Positions 23,287 to 33,749 of a stretch of DNA of 64,000 nucleotides are shown piece after piece (positions within the stretch are counted from its first letter, which is position 1; every line of letters begins with the position of its first letter). The notes beneath the pieces are model-generated. The model had not been told where the DNA came from, made no database searches, and saw nothing but the letters and a program-made list of their open reading frames with translations. The position numbers and the translations under genes are program-made. The DNA lies in assembly GCA_030411725.1 (NCBI GenBank), contig MU839829.1:1550001-1614000 (forward strand), given 5' to 3'. Source of the stretch: Echria macrotheca. Its lineage: Eukaryota; Ascomycota; Sordariomycetes; Sordariales; Schizotheciaceae.

Positions 23287-23827
23287 ATGGCTTCACAACT
23301 GCCGACTGTTCCCCGCGTGGTCTTCACCATCCTCGAGCCACTGTCGCTGCTTGCAGGCGCGGCCCCCGCCGTCTTTCAGCCGGATTGGTTCATCTCACAA
23401 CAGATTCCAAGCATCAAACCAGTGGTGTCGACGGAGCAGAGCCGCGTGGTGGCCCAGCAGCTAGGAAACTGCTACTTCCTGGCCTTTTTGGTGGCGATTG
23501 CCGTCTTGTACTCGACCAGCGAGATCAAGGTGGTCCGCAGCTACCTCGTGGCACTCTGGATTGCCGACATCACGCATATTGGGATCACGCTGCTGGGGCT
23601 GGGATACGACCGCAGCCTTGCCGTTGGGGACTGGAACGCGATGGCCTGGGGCAACATTGGTGCGACGGTACGTTTGACTCGCGTTCCGCCTTTCATTGAT
23701 ATGGTTACGAAGCTAATGCCATTGATTCTTTTAGGCATTCCTGTTCTTGACGAGAACGGCATATCTTCTTGGTCTTTTGGGTCCTGATAGACTTCCGACA
23801 GGCGGGGAGGGAAAGAAGAAGCAGTGA
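23287..23827 (+). CDS. Small four-helix membrane protein (DUF7704-like)
   Basis: Exons 23287..23667 and 23735..23827 give 157 residues; the intron is 67 bp and phase 0. Four hydrophobic segments: about 10-30 (VVFTILEPLSLLAGAAPAVF), 58-78 (LGNCYFLAFLVAIAVLYST), 84-108 (SYLVALWIADITHIGITLLGLG) and 128-142 (AFLFLTRTAYLLGLLG). The tail is basic (GEGKKKQ). The pattern P-R-x-x-F-x-x-L-E-P-x-S-L-L-A-G-A...F-Q-P-D-W-F matches a widespread fungal membrane family that I recall as DUF7704. The function is unknown, and the family name is from memory. Confidence 0.8.
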
Positions 23828-24355
23828 ACTATATTCGTCATGGTCTAATGTTATGTCGTGCCACTCTATGTATATGCGTCTTGGTGTCTACAAACAATTG
23901 TTTGGCTTGTGCTCTACATGTATTTGTTCCAGCAAGCAGTTGGTGTTAGTGGTCGCACTGGTCCGTCAGCAGCTACTGCTAACGCCGAATCTAAAATCCG
24001 CCGCTGCGGTCAAAGACCCCGCCATTCTCGGAGTCGCAGACGACATCCGATTTGCCCGTGCCATGTCGTCACCTCGGGGGCGAGGGGAAGCTGTCCATTA
24101 TCAGCAAGCAAGCACATTTCCATCTGTAGTTAACCATCCACCGTACCTGCTTGTCTGCCCAGCCGTTTAGGCGATTTCGTGCTACAACATCAGGCGGGGC
24201 AACAACCGGTGATGAGCGTTTGAGCGATTACCTTATCGGCCGGATCAAACGGCACCAGCCTCACCTGAGACGTCACCTCAAGCCACACGCAGACCACAAC
24301 ATCCAGATACCGCCATCGGCCAGAAGTCAATAACGTAAAACTGTCTGACGACAGG
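23828..24355. other. Intergenic, WD40 gene promoter
   Basis: 528 bp between two co-oriented genes. I see nothing beyond UTR/promoter-like sequence. Confidence 0.6.
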
Positions 24356-26461
24356 ATGAGTACATCACAGCAAAGCCAGTCGGAAGACCACGAGAGCGAC
24401 GACTATGGGGACAGCAACATCCGCATACCAGGATCGTGGTACGAGGCCATCGATGAGGACGGCGACGACGACGACGAATATGTCCCCGATGAGGATGACG
24501 AGGAAAATGACCAGGGGGATGATGATTTTATGAGTGAGCAGTTCTCTTTCATCTCCAAACGATGAACTTGTGCTAACTCGACCACCAAGACGGTGACGTC
24601 GAGCTGGAGTTTGTGCTACAGACCGAGGTAGCCGAACCCGGCAGCGGCAACTATGAAGAGGAAGAAGAAGAAATCGACGAGGCGGAGCAGAGACTTCACA
24701 ACAGAATCATGAGGTTGATCAGTGGTGGTGAGTTTGATCTGTCCCTATTCTAGACTCGTGACGGCTTACTCGCGCACAAGCACGGGCCGGACCTAGCTTC
24801 CTCAGCCAGCGCCAACTCTTGGCTTTGCTCCAGGGCCAGGAGCTCGGCCATGTGATATTTGATGAGCCTGACGAGGAGTTTATAGGGTGGTCAGCTAGGA
24901 GGCGGAGGACACTGGATCCCAACCGGTTCCCTAAAGTGCCCAGCGACGAGGGCCGGAAGTTGATGGAGTCGGGTGCCTTTGGTGCCTTCGACACCAGAGA
25001 CCCCGATAGCAAGAGACTTGCCGAGAGACTCTTGGTCAGGGAACTCGGTCTCGGTGACAAAGCACAGCGCGAGAATAACAGGCGGCTCATGGCACAGCAG
25101 ATGCTGCCGACGACAAAACCGGAGATGATCATTCACTACGATGACCCGGTCTGCTGCGGTCAGTTCTCTGCCGATGGCAACTTCTTTTATGCCTGTGTCA
25201 AGGTAAAACCATCTCCTCCGGCTGTGAAGACGTTACTAAGAGACATAGGACTTCAAAATCCGTCTATACGACACCTCAAATCCTTACAACTGGAGGCATT
25301 ACAAGACGGTTGAAGACGCCTTTGGTCAGTGGAACTTGACGGATGCCAACCTGAGCCCGGATAATAAATGGCTTGCCTCGAGTTCTTTGCAGAGCAGCGT
25401 TTCTCTAGCACCGACGGACCCGAACGATACCGGGAGCCCGTATTCCATGAACCTTGGTGACCCAACCCAGCTGTACTCGGCTCGCGGCTCCTTCCCAATA
25501 TTTTCCGTCCGCTTCTCGGGCGATGGACGTCAACTTGTCGCCGGAACCGGTGTTTCGTCGATTGTTGTCTACGACATTGAGCGCCGACAAACGCTCCACC
25601 ACGTGGTTGGCCACCAGGACGACGTCAATGCCGTCTGCTTTGCCGATAAGATGTCGCCGCACATCCTCTACTCTGGCTCGGATGACTGCACACTCAAGGT
25701 TTGGGATACGCGCAGTCTTGGCGACGGACGAGAAGCTGGTGCCTTTGTGGGCCATATCGAGGGTCTCACATATATCGACAGCAAAGGGGACGGCCGCTAT
25801 ATTCTCAGTAACGGCAAAGACCAAAGCATGAAGCTCTGGGATCTGCGCATGGCCATGTCGACGGCGCGCTTTGAGGAGCTGAACCCGATGCGCGTCACGC
25901 GCGGCCACAGCTACGAGTACCGGTGGGAAGACTACGACGACACCAGGTGGTTCAAGCACCCGAACGACAACTCGCTCGTGACGTTCCGCGGCCACAAGGT
26001 CCAGCGGACGCTGATCCGGTGTCACTTCTCGCCGCCGGGGAGCACCAACTCGCGCTATGTCTACTCGGGTGGCGCCGACGGCTTTGTTCACGTGTGGAAT
26101 CTGGATGCTACGGTGGCGACCAAGATTGACGTCCGAGGTGTGACAGATAATGTCAAGCCGGGCGGTTCTCGGCGGAGATATAGGGTTCATCACTGGGGCG
26201 GAAGGAGTTGGCAGACGCTGGTGCGCGATGTGGCGTGGCATCCGAATGCGCCGCTGCTGGTTGGTAAGTTTGCATCAGGAGAATCTTGAGACGTTTGCTA
26301 ACCATGATATAGCATCGGCGTGGAACGGGGCTGATCTCAACTGCGGCACAGCGACGCTGCACTCGTACAATGAGAACGACAGCGACGACGCCGAGCCTGA
26401 GATGGGCGTTTTGGTGAATGAAAAGTTGGTTCCCGAGCAGGTGCCGGCATATACGGCTTAG
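24356..26461 (+). CDS. WD40-repeat protein, DCAF11/WDR23-like CUL4-DDB1 substrate receptor
   Basis: Exons 24356..24533, 24590..24727, 24781..25202, 25249..26263 and 26313..26461 give 633 residues. The first ~100 residues are very acidic (DEDGDDDDEYVPDEDDEEN, EEEEEEIDEAEQ). A seven-bladed-type propeller follows. WDxR boxes typical of DDB1-binding receptors occur twice: LKVWDTR (after SGSDDCT) and MKLWDLR (after NGKDQS). Further repeats are YSGGADGFVHVWNLD and the last, VRDVAWHPNAPLLVASAWNG, which is split by intron 4. DCAF11 homologues recruit substrates to CUL4-DDB1 ubiquitin ligases, including NRF-type factors in animals; the fungal substrate is unknown. The gene is convergent with the DNA methyltransferase. 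Confidence 0.9.
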
Positions 26462-27224
26462 GTTTGTTATATTTGTTGGACTGGCAAACACGGAGTTTGG
26501 GTGGTTGGGAAATACCTAGGGATACGGATTAGTCTGTTTTGTGATGACATGCTGGACTGAGTCATGAGATATGAGGGCAGCGTGTATATCCGTGTTGACT
26601 AGTTGATATATACGACTGGCTGCTGCTAGACCATGACCTGACACATGGTCGTGACTGTCTATTCCTTTGATTCCTTTCATTACCAGGACCCTCTTCTTTA
26701 CTGTCTTGTGGTGTGGTGCCGAGTGCTAATATTCCTCCTAAGAGTCTAACAGCGTTATAACACCACGCGGACAAACTACCTAATCTTCTGTATCTATCTC
26801 ACGAGTGCTACTGGAGGAGGGGGCCTGACTAATTATCTCGCCCGTCTAAAGTTTTTATTTACATCAGAACATGGGACTCCAAATCCCAACCCGTTACCTC
26901 CTCAGGTATCTTATGAAGAAAGGAACCATCTCGGTCCACTACACCAGAACCTTGGGGGTATATTCCTGGCCGACCTGACCTCTAATGGGTATCTCAAACC
27001 GGACCCGTACGCCGCCGTATGCTGCCCTCTCCTCCAGAGACCGTCCAGAGAAAGGCAGGAGAGAGGGAAATGTACAAGACGCCTGCCCCCCTCCCAAAAA
27101 AGAAAACGGACAAAAATTCTCCCAAAACATGCCAACAAATGTACACAAGTAGCAGCACCCTCTCCCCTCTCGTGCTGCCGAGTGTCAAATCCCCCCACCA
27201 AGTAAGGAGGTAAGGAGAAGGAAG
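26462..27224. other. Convergent intergenic region, WD40 and DNA methyltransferase
   Basis: 763 bp of 3' flanking sequence. No gene or clear repeat seen. Confidence 0.6.
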
Positions 27225-29849
27225 TCAAAGAACCCACGGCCTATCAGGCGACGACCCAAGCTCATCATCGCTCGAGTTAACATACCGAGAAGATCCCCAC
27301 CGGCTCGCAGACGTCGCCCGAAAAAAATCAGGCGGCGTATCGAACCACGCAGCGGTATAGAGCGGCGGCGTACCAGAAGAAGAACCCTCCGACCTCCCCT
27401 CATCCTCATACTCGCCATCGCTACTAAGAACGATCACTTCTTCCTCTTCCCTCCTATTCCTCGGCGTCGTCACCGCCACGACCTCAATCGAAGAATACGA
27501 AGAAGAAGAACTTCTTCGCCGTCTAGTACTAGTAATCATAGTAGTATCGGCCGCCCTCATCTTCCTTCTCTTCTTCTTCCTCCGTCTCTCGGGCTGCTCA
27601 AATCCGATCTGCCCTTCCACTTCCGTCTCATTCCTCACCCTCTTCACCCTGACCACCTTGATCTCCTCCTCTTCGTCTCGGTCGTCATCATCATCCTCGA
27701 CAACAACAGGCGGAATAACCGCCACACTAGTCCCCAGACGCGGCAGCGGAACCCCACTGTTACTGCCGCGTCTTCTCTTCCCATCCACCTCTACTCCTTC
27801 CACTCCATCAACCTCATCCAGCCACCTCACAAAATGCTTATAAAAAATCCTCACGACCGACGAGGGGAACGCATTCCCAATCTGCCGCTTAACATGCGTA
27901 GACCCAAAGCGATGCCAAGCAGGAAACCCCTGGAGCAGAGCATACTCCTGCAGACTAAAGTCCCGCCTGCCGGACCAGTGATAATTCTGCCCTCCGTTAC
28001 AGGTGATCGTCCTCGGCAGCGGCAGGTCGGGACACCACGGCCTATAGTTCTTCGGCGCCGCAACATGCAGCCGATGATCGCGCAGCGGTCTGCGTCGCAA
28101 CGGTTCCAGCGCCTCGCGCACGGTTTTGTACCTCTGCAGTCCCCCCGTGCAGTCCTCGTTGTGTGTCGGCCCCGGAAACGGGGGGAGCCGCTCGCCCGGC
28201 CCGGCGCCGATGATAATCACGCGCCTGCGCGGCTGCGGGAGGCCGTACGAGGCTAGGTTGCATACCCGCCACCGCAGGGAGTAGCCGCTGTCGGTGAAGC
28301 CGCGGAGGAGCAGGTGGAAGAGCGGCGCGTGGACGGCGTGGAGGATGCCAAAGGTCTGTTCCACCGTAAAAAGACGGGGCCGCGTCTTGTTGATCAGCGC
28401 CGGGCACGAGTACAGCGCGGCGACGTTGCGGTCGTCGTCCTTGCCGGCGATGGTGTGCGCGGGCGAGTAGGGCTGGCAGGGGGGCGAGAGGTGCAGCATG
28501 TCGACGCGGTAGCGCAGCGAGGTGTCGCCGATAAAATCGTGCACGTCCATGCCGTGGACTTTGCTGTCGGGAAAGTTTTTTTGGAGGGATTCGATCGCCG
28601 GCTCCCAGTTGTCTACGCAAAAGACTAAACGCACGCCCGCCCGCTCGATCCCGCGCGCCGCACCGCCGGCTCCCGAGAATGTGTCCCCCGCTGTATATTG
28701 CTGGCCGGGCTTGAGCTGGATCTTGTGGCCCCGCGCAGTTGGGGAGGAAGGAGTCTCGAGATCGACCACCTCGGACACGCCACTACCGTCTTCTGGTATA
28801 ATACGATGCTGCTGGTTGTCGCCGGGTATGTACGAGCCGCCGAGCACGCGTCCTCCGCGCCAGACGTTGGCCAGCGTGTCGGAGGAGACCCGGTACTCGG
28901 CATCGACGTCGAAGTCGTCCTCGTCGTTGCGGATGAGCGCCCACTCGCACGGCTTGACGTCGTCCCGGGCCATGTCGTGGAAGTGCCGGACATAACGAAA
29001 CCGACAAACCAGCGGGCAGTGGTCCGTGACCCACTGGTGGCCCATGAGCTTGTAGACGTCCGGCTCGAACCGGCCGGTGGGGTAGGCGGCGTTGGTGACG
29101 CGCAGGACGCGGACGCCCTTGACGTTTGAGATATGAGTCTCGACGAGCGCCTGTTCCTTCCACGGGGCCGGGTTGTTGTTGTCGATCGACACGAGCTGGC
29201 AGACCTCGTTCAGCTTGGAGGCGAGGACGCCGTTGAGGTTCTTGGTGCGCGTGTACTGGTATCCCCTAAGTTTGACGGAGTTGCCTGATACAGGGATGAT
29301 GTCGCTGATCTTGAGGAAGAAGGAGAGGTATTTCTGGGATAGGGGCGCGTGCAGTTCCACGCAAACGCCGCGCTTCAGCACGATCCCGTCGTCCCATATA
29401 TACTCCCTGTCCCGGAACAAGGGCGGCTCTTCCTGCTGGGGCTGGGGCTGGGGCTGGTGCTGGTGCTCCCGTTTGACGGCTGGCGATCGACCCAGATTGT
29501 AACGGTCCGGCGCGTCGTCGTGGGTGGTCAGGTCGATGACCTGGCCTATCTCGCTCTCCAGAATGTCCTCGGTAACGCCCTCGACGACGTTGTTTATGTC
29601 TTCTTCGGGATCGAGGTCGATGAGGAGGTCGCCCATGCGTGCTTCGATGGCCGCGTTCACCCGGGCTCGTTGGACGTCCAACTGCCGGTGGAAATTGACG
29701 TCTTGGGGTATGTCGTCGTCGTCGATCACCACGGCGTTTTCCCAGTCACTTCCCCGTCGGCGGTCGTCTCGCTGAAGTTTTTGTCAGTATCTCTGGTTTT
29801 GCGATGGTGGATAAATTCAGTTACTTACCTCCATGTCCATTTTGGCCAT
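27225..29849 (-). CDS. rid: RID/Masc1-type cytosine-5 DNA methyltransferase homologue
   Basis: Exons complement(29829..29849) and (27225..29771) give 855 residues (Neurospora RID about 845). The 21-nt first exon (MAKMDME) is tiny; the joint is phase 0. Catalytic motifs: I TFSGAGG (about residue 371), IV HLSPPCQPYSPAHT (Cys near 439), VIII QPRRRVIIIGA, IX/X GSTHVKRQIGNAFPSS. Motif VI, ENV in most 5mC methyltransferases, reads FTVEQTFG (about 478), the variant seen in the RID/Masc1 group. An N-terminal BAH-like region spans about 120-260. The C-terminal ~200 residues are low-complexity, acidic and basic (KRRRGSNSG, EQPERRRKKKRRK). RID is required for repeat-induced point mutation (RIP) in Neurospora and Masc1 for premeiotic methylation in Ascobolus. 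Activity here is inferred. Confidence 0.93.
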
Positions 29850-31626
29850 CGGGACTGCTAAAGAAGGGCAGGGAGTGGTGTTTCTGGAGGTTTGGAGAAA
29901 CAGTTCTCCTCAGAATACTAGAGAAGAAGAGTCTCTCTCAGATTGGTAGAATGTGGTACTCGCTGAGTGAGGGCGCGCGATACTTCGAGCGCGACAGAGG
30001 GCAGTCTCTCAAAAGCGAACGGCTGTAGACTGAAATTCTGCCTGGACGAGCGAAGACGACGATGAGAGGAAAGGAGCGGGGTCGAGAGACCTGAGTGGTG
30101 TGAAAGACCAGACGCAAAACTGAAAGGGGAAGTAGAGAGTGGAGTCTTCGGGTAGACGTTGAAGGTCGCCTAGCAAAAAATGAGATGGGAAATGGGCTGT
30201 CCGGTCTGGATAGGTAGGTGAGGTAGTAAGAGTAGGCAGGCCAGGTACCAACCCAGGCACCACAAGAAAAAAGAAGCAAAGAATAAAGAAGGTGATGTCA
30301 GGCTGGTGAATGACCGAAATGTCAAATATGTTGTTATATTTGTCGTTTCCAGGTCATTCCTGCGCAGCTACACTCAATACCAGGCATGAAGCCGTGTATT
30401 GCGTGATAGCTGCGTGAATGAGAGGAAGATGAAAAGTTGAAGGAAAGTTGAAGGAGAGAAAAGATTGTAACCATCTGTTTATTTGAATTTATGGTCATGA
30501 TCCGCCGAGCACCTCTCGACGCCGAGCGCAGATAGATGTCGAGTCTTTTGAGATGGTGGCCATAACATCGCGGCACGACTGCCATGGTGTTTGCGCCGAG
30601 CTGTGATTGTTCGGCGGCAATGTGGCCTCGAAGCCCTAGCGATTGAGCGATTCATTCTATAACCCACTGTGATTTTATCATGTGAAGCGTGATAACAATT
30701 CGGCTTTGTTATTACATCGTGGGAGAGATGATAGCCATCCAGCTTGCCCCGGCCACGACCGGGTGACTGACCCGGAACTCAAAGGGTCTTCTTTTCGAAC
30801 TTCTGCCCCAGGCTCACTGGATATCAAGTTAAGGATGGAGGTGTTCCAGACACACAACACTCTCTTTGATACATAAGGATGCTGGCACGTCCGCAGATCC
30901 CAGAATTGGCGATTGTGCGAAACAGAATGAGAGAGGTATATGAGGTTGCCAAACCTAAGGAGTTAAGGCTGATCTTGAGTGTCCGTCTCATAGCGATGCC
31001 AGGTCGATGCAAGTCAACAAGTAGCTTTGTTTGTAGGACTCTTCACCTCTAAACAGATTTACTCCATCCTTTCCTCAGTTAGTGCTGCAATTCTTAAAGG
31101 ACCAGAATATACCTCAGATAAATATTGCAGGGCAATCTTCTCTTGTGATATGAAGATGTGCTGTGTCTTCATGTCGTGCCTCGTCAAGGCGCCATCCCTG
31201 ACCTTCCGCGCACCCTCCACGGAAGTGATCCGGGAGTTTCTGTCCACCTCAAATGGGAAACATCATAATTCCGTCAAGCTACCGCATCATCAGCTGGACT
31301 TTGACAGTATGAGCCTCATTGGTGTGCTCAGGGGAAACCCGCCCAGTCCCAAACAAACGACGTCGTCTGCTTAGTCATCCCCCTGCACAAGTGGGAGTCT
31401 GTGGGACAGTCCACATCAAACAAGCTGAATCACGTGACAGCGGTTCAAGATAAGTGGGGGCCACCTGTGCCTGGACCCTGTCGACTGGCTCAAGATCACG
31501 GGAGTTTGTCGCTTGCTGTTTAGTGTACTGTTACCGCGTCCTTCGCCTGCGTGCTCGTAGAGACGGAACCGACCGACCCCAGGATTGACTACAGTTACCT
31601 ATCCGAATACACCAATATTTATCAAA
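29850..31626. other. Divergent intergenic region, methyltransferase and LC7 gene
   Basis: 1.8 kb. No gene I can support. A CACGTG E-box (31431-31436) lies 190 bp before the LC7 ATG. A 115-codon frame at 31027-31374 has no recognisable features and lacks an ATG. Confidence 0.55.
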
Positions 31627-32168
31627 ATGTCGGACCCAGTCGTGGTGAGCCCTCCTCAACTGAACAAAACACAAGCAAGTTGTTCGTCTACTAACACACC
31701 TTGCAGGGTAACGGTACAGATGCTCTGGACGAGACATTGGGCCGTCTCTCCAAGAAGCCCGGAGTCAAGGCTACTCTGGTGCTGGATCGCAGCTCCGGGG
31801 CCATCCTAAAGACGAGCGGCCAAGTCTCTTCCATCCGCAAGGCAAAGCAACTTGGTTCGCCCTTGCCTGCTCAACCGGGAGCCTCTTTCGCAGCCGACCC
31901 GGCTGCCGGTGCTTCGGGTCAAGATCAAGGAGCTGAGGAGCTGGCCTCCATGGTGTGGAACTTTATTGCGACTGCCGGAAGCTTAGTGCAGGAGCTGGAC
32001 ACTGAGGTACCGTCTATTATATCCGTCGCTTGACAGCTGCAGACTTGGGTCTAACGTGGCCAGGACGAAGTGAAATTACTGCGTCTGCGGACGAAAAAGC
32101 AGGAGCTCGTCATCGTGCCCGACGCGAAATATTTACTGATTGTTGTTCATGACACCCCTCCAGCGTGA
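31627..32168 (+). CDS. Roadblock/LC7-domain dynein light chain
   Basis: Exons 31627..31644, 31707..32006 and 32064..32168 give 140 residues; the first exon encodes only MSDPVV. The Roadblock/LC7 fold is recognisable from LDETLGRLSKKPGVKATLVLDRSSGAIL (about 11-38), the helical stretch GAEELASMVWNFIATAGSLV (about 80-99), then DEVKLLRLRTKKQELVIVPDAKYLLIVVHD. Family members link cargo to cytoplasmic dynein or act in Ragulator/MglB-like GTPase regulation; light chain of dynein is the usual role in fungi. A glycine/alanine-rich insertion (about 55-78) sits between strand and helix. Confidence 0.9.
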
Positions 32169-33749
32169 TGGGACGGCGGTTTCAGGCACAAGTTCAAATT
32201 GGTTCATCTAAGTGCGACAACGACGTCCCAAATGCTGACGCAGGAACACGAGCGCAAAAAATGAAAGAGGCCCGCCTCTGACGGGCCAAGGAGTTGTAGT
32301 GTGGACAGTGACGGAAGAAGGCTGGCGGCGGAAGGGCCTGTCAATTGGTGTTGGCACTGACAGGAAATGATACCCCGAGATTGCAAGTGGCCAAGTTGCG
32401 CGAGACACGGCTGATAAGTGAGAGAGGCCCTCTGGACTGCGATGGGTCGCAGCTGAATTGCTGAGCGCCGCTTAATATCAAACCCGACAACCCGTTCTTC
32501 CGGGACGCATCCGCGAGTTTTAGCACCTATGCGGAATGCGCCGCTGAGGCTCCCGGCCGAGTATAACCACTTGGCTGGGAATCGAGATGTCATGCTCCAG
32601 GCCAGTCTGTATTTTTGTCCTGTCATCATTCAGCCTATCGCGGTGGAAATGACCTCGAAGTGCCCGTCGACGAGTGCTGCGTCGACGGCGGGGGTCCTGC
32701 GTTTCCAAGCAAATCACGACGAGAATCAAGACCAAAAGCTGGAAGAACAAGACGGTGTCTCCGATGGCGCTAGCAACGGTCCAGAATCCAGATGCAGGCC
32801 CCGTCTGCAGTTGACAGAAGCTCCAGAAGCTCCTTATCACCTTTCGGGCAGCGGACACGTGGAGCGTGGCCCTCCCTCCATGATGCTCCATCCCGGACGG
32901 TGCGCTCGGAGCGATTCCACGCCCACCTCCAGAGGTGAGACCCCCCTGGATCTCAAGCGAGATCTCACAGTGTGGGGTCTTGGCGGGAACGCTCCGAAGG
33001 CTGGCCCGGCTTCTGGTGATGCTCGCCTGCACCTGCGTCCGACGATGTGTGGATGGGTGCTCAAACAGGAATTCTGCGGAAGTGGCAGGGCCTCGAAGCC
33101 GGCCACGGCGCCCCGTCAGATAAAGACGGGGCAGCTCATAGGACCGTTGCATCTGCACTACTACGGCGCCATTCGCAGGTACACACGAACTCGAAACAAT
33201 GCATCCCACTCCTTGGTTCCTGAGTGGCCCCAGGCTCCTCTCCACCTTCACAAAACCGGTATCATTTCTCATGCAGCACAAGAGGGTGTTGGGCTTCGGT
33301 AGGGCGCCGGATCTTGCTGCGGTCTGGCCGTAAGCATCCTCTGCTAAGGTTCGCGGTTGAATAGCATGCCAACCACTCGCCATCATTGGCTTCCCTGGGC
33401 CGGGAGTGCCTGTTTGGCGATTTAAGTGACGAAGGCCTGAGACAGATGACCTGGTATATGCTCTTGGAGCTATCTTACCTCGTCATATCTCCATGCTATA
33501 CCCAACACTTCCCTCGACTGTTTCCTGCGTTGTCCAGACATCTTATCCGTCCGGTTTGCCTTTCATCTCGTCTCTCTGATGCCCACGTCGTCGGCCCTGT
33601 CGTGTCGTCGAGGATCTGTCGGCACTTCGCACTAGCCCTTCTCCCCAGATCTGCACGCTGCCGCGCACCCCACGTCACGCGGCCCAGGCGACCGTCGCGG
33701 CACTTCGATGAGACCGCAGCGGCGAAGCTGTCGGTAGCGCACATCAACG
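32169..33749. other. Intergenic region with two opposed doubtful frames
   Basis: Opposed open frames of 288 codons (-, 32520-33386) and 257 codons (+, 32529-33302) overlap almost fully. The minus frame has one hydrophobic stretch (DTVLFFQLLVLILVVICLE), but the rest is Arg/Ser/Pro-rich with no family resemblance. I do not call either a gene. The right end is the 5' flank of the next gene. Confidence 0.5.

Noticed and set aside
32520..33386. Opposed 288- and 257-codon frames
   Set aside because: They overlap almost completely on opposite strands, and neither has recognisable content. One hydrophobic stretch alone is not enough.
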